Positions 29,761-29,843 of a DNA stretch of 29,843 nt are shown here, piece by piece. The DNA is from a virus. A model generated the notes under the pieces. The model made no database searches and was not told the origin of the DNA. It saw only the letters and a program-made list of their open reading frames with translations. The DNA is taken from positions 1 through 29,843 of IMG/VR virus record IMGVR_UViG_3300020401_000064; one strand, 5' to 3'. The position numbers were made by a program, and so were the translations under genes. The number at the start of each line of letters is the position of its first letter. Position 1 is the first letter of the stretch.

Positions 29761-29843
29761 AACAGGCACTTACGGGTGCGTGTGGCGCGATCCTGCCATT
29801 TTGGGGCTCTCACGTGCGGGGGGCGGGAGGGGTCATCCCGCCG

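Larger units (their letters stand above)
29533..29843. other. Non-coding, hairpin-rich end of the window
   Basis: No convincing gene. Hairpins: 29579-29593 (AATCCC-type repeat), 29624-29660 (GCGTGATGCTAA with TTAGCTTCACGC, 11 pairs), 29685-29700 (CGCGAG-CCTG-CTCGCG), 29720-29739 (eight pairs, one G-U) and 29822-29842 (GGCGGGA with TCCCGCC). It is upstream of the minus-strand H1-like gene and could be its leader, a structured RNA or a phage terminus. The window ends inside this region. Confidence 0.5.

Noticed and set aside
1-29843. CRISPR arrays, insertion sequences, rRNA
   Set aside because: No regularly spaced direct repeats, no transposase frame and no rRNA-like sequence were found on reading both strands.

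Overview
The window looks like most of the accessory half of a temperate, tailed (probably podovirus-like) phage or prophage contig from a Gram-negative, probably marine alphaproteobacterial, host. The sequence shows a giant virion-type polyvalent protein, a GTA-type three-helix holin followed by an M15 endolysin, small exported lysis-type proteins with an apparent lipobox, a Sak4/SSB/exonuclease recombination set, a primase-polymerase/helicase fusion, a tyrosine integrase, and many tiny overlapping genes. Terminase, portal, capsid and DNA polymerase are not here. The first gene enters from outside the window, so the structural module lies upstream. The marine assignment is inferred from remembered resemblance of the small proteins to marine phage families and is not proven.

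Layout. 3-8315 (+): the 3' part of a giant polyvalent protein with two zincin motifs and an ADP-ribosyltransferase-like domain. 8315-10261 (+): two small basic proteins, holin, endolysin, a one-helix protein, a Cys-rich protein and two small exported proteins, nearly all stop-start coupled. 10258-13630 (-): recombination operon with coiled-coil protein, Sak4-like ATPase, DUF669/SSB-like protein, PD-(D/E)XK exonuclease and three small genes. 13630-13752: divergent control region. 13752-15852 (+): Cro-like protein and prim-pol/helicase. 15791-16141 (-): one hypothetical gene. 16369-19085 (+): HTH/zinc-ribbon protein, Hjc-like resolvase, HNH protein, an unknown protein, then small basic and membrane proteins including an overlooked 33-codon overlapping gene. 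19158-20858 (+): integrase and three small genes, one a winged helix. 27261-20848 (-): a ten-gene, tightly overlapping operon led by a CobS-like AAA+ ATPase and a CobT-like VWA/zincin protein. 29532-27559 (-): a second set with an H1-like Lys/Ala/Pro-rich protein, a one-helix protein, a zinc-ribbon protein, a P-loop kinase and a conserved MGLDQYA protein, punctuated by hairpin terminators. The last ~310 bases hold no gene but several strong hairpins.

How it fits together. An 18-bp inverted repeat, TGTAT-N8-ATACA, occurs three times by my reading, and each copy covers the -10 of a candidate promoter: the leftward recombination promoter (13703-13720), the integrase promoter (19119-19136) and the CobS/CobT promoter (27326-27343). 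The simplest reading is one phage repressor controlling recombination, integration and the CobS/CobT operon together, placing the AAA+/VWA pair inside the lysis-lysogeny circuit. This regulon and the CobS/CobT pair without CobN are the most promising unexplained signals. GC content appears to rise towards the right end.
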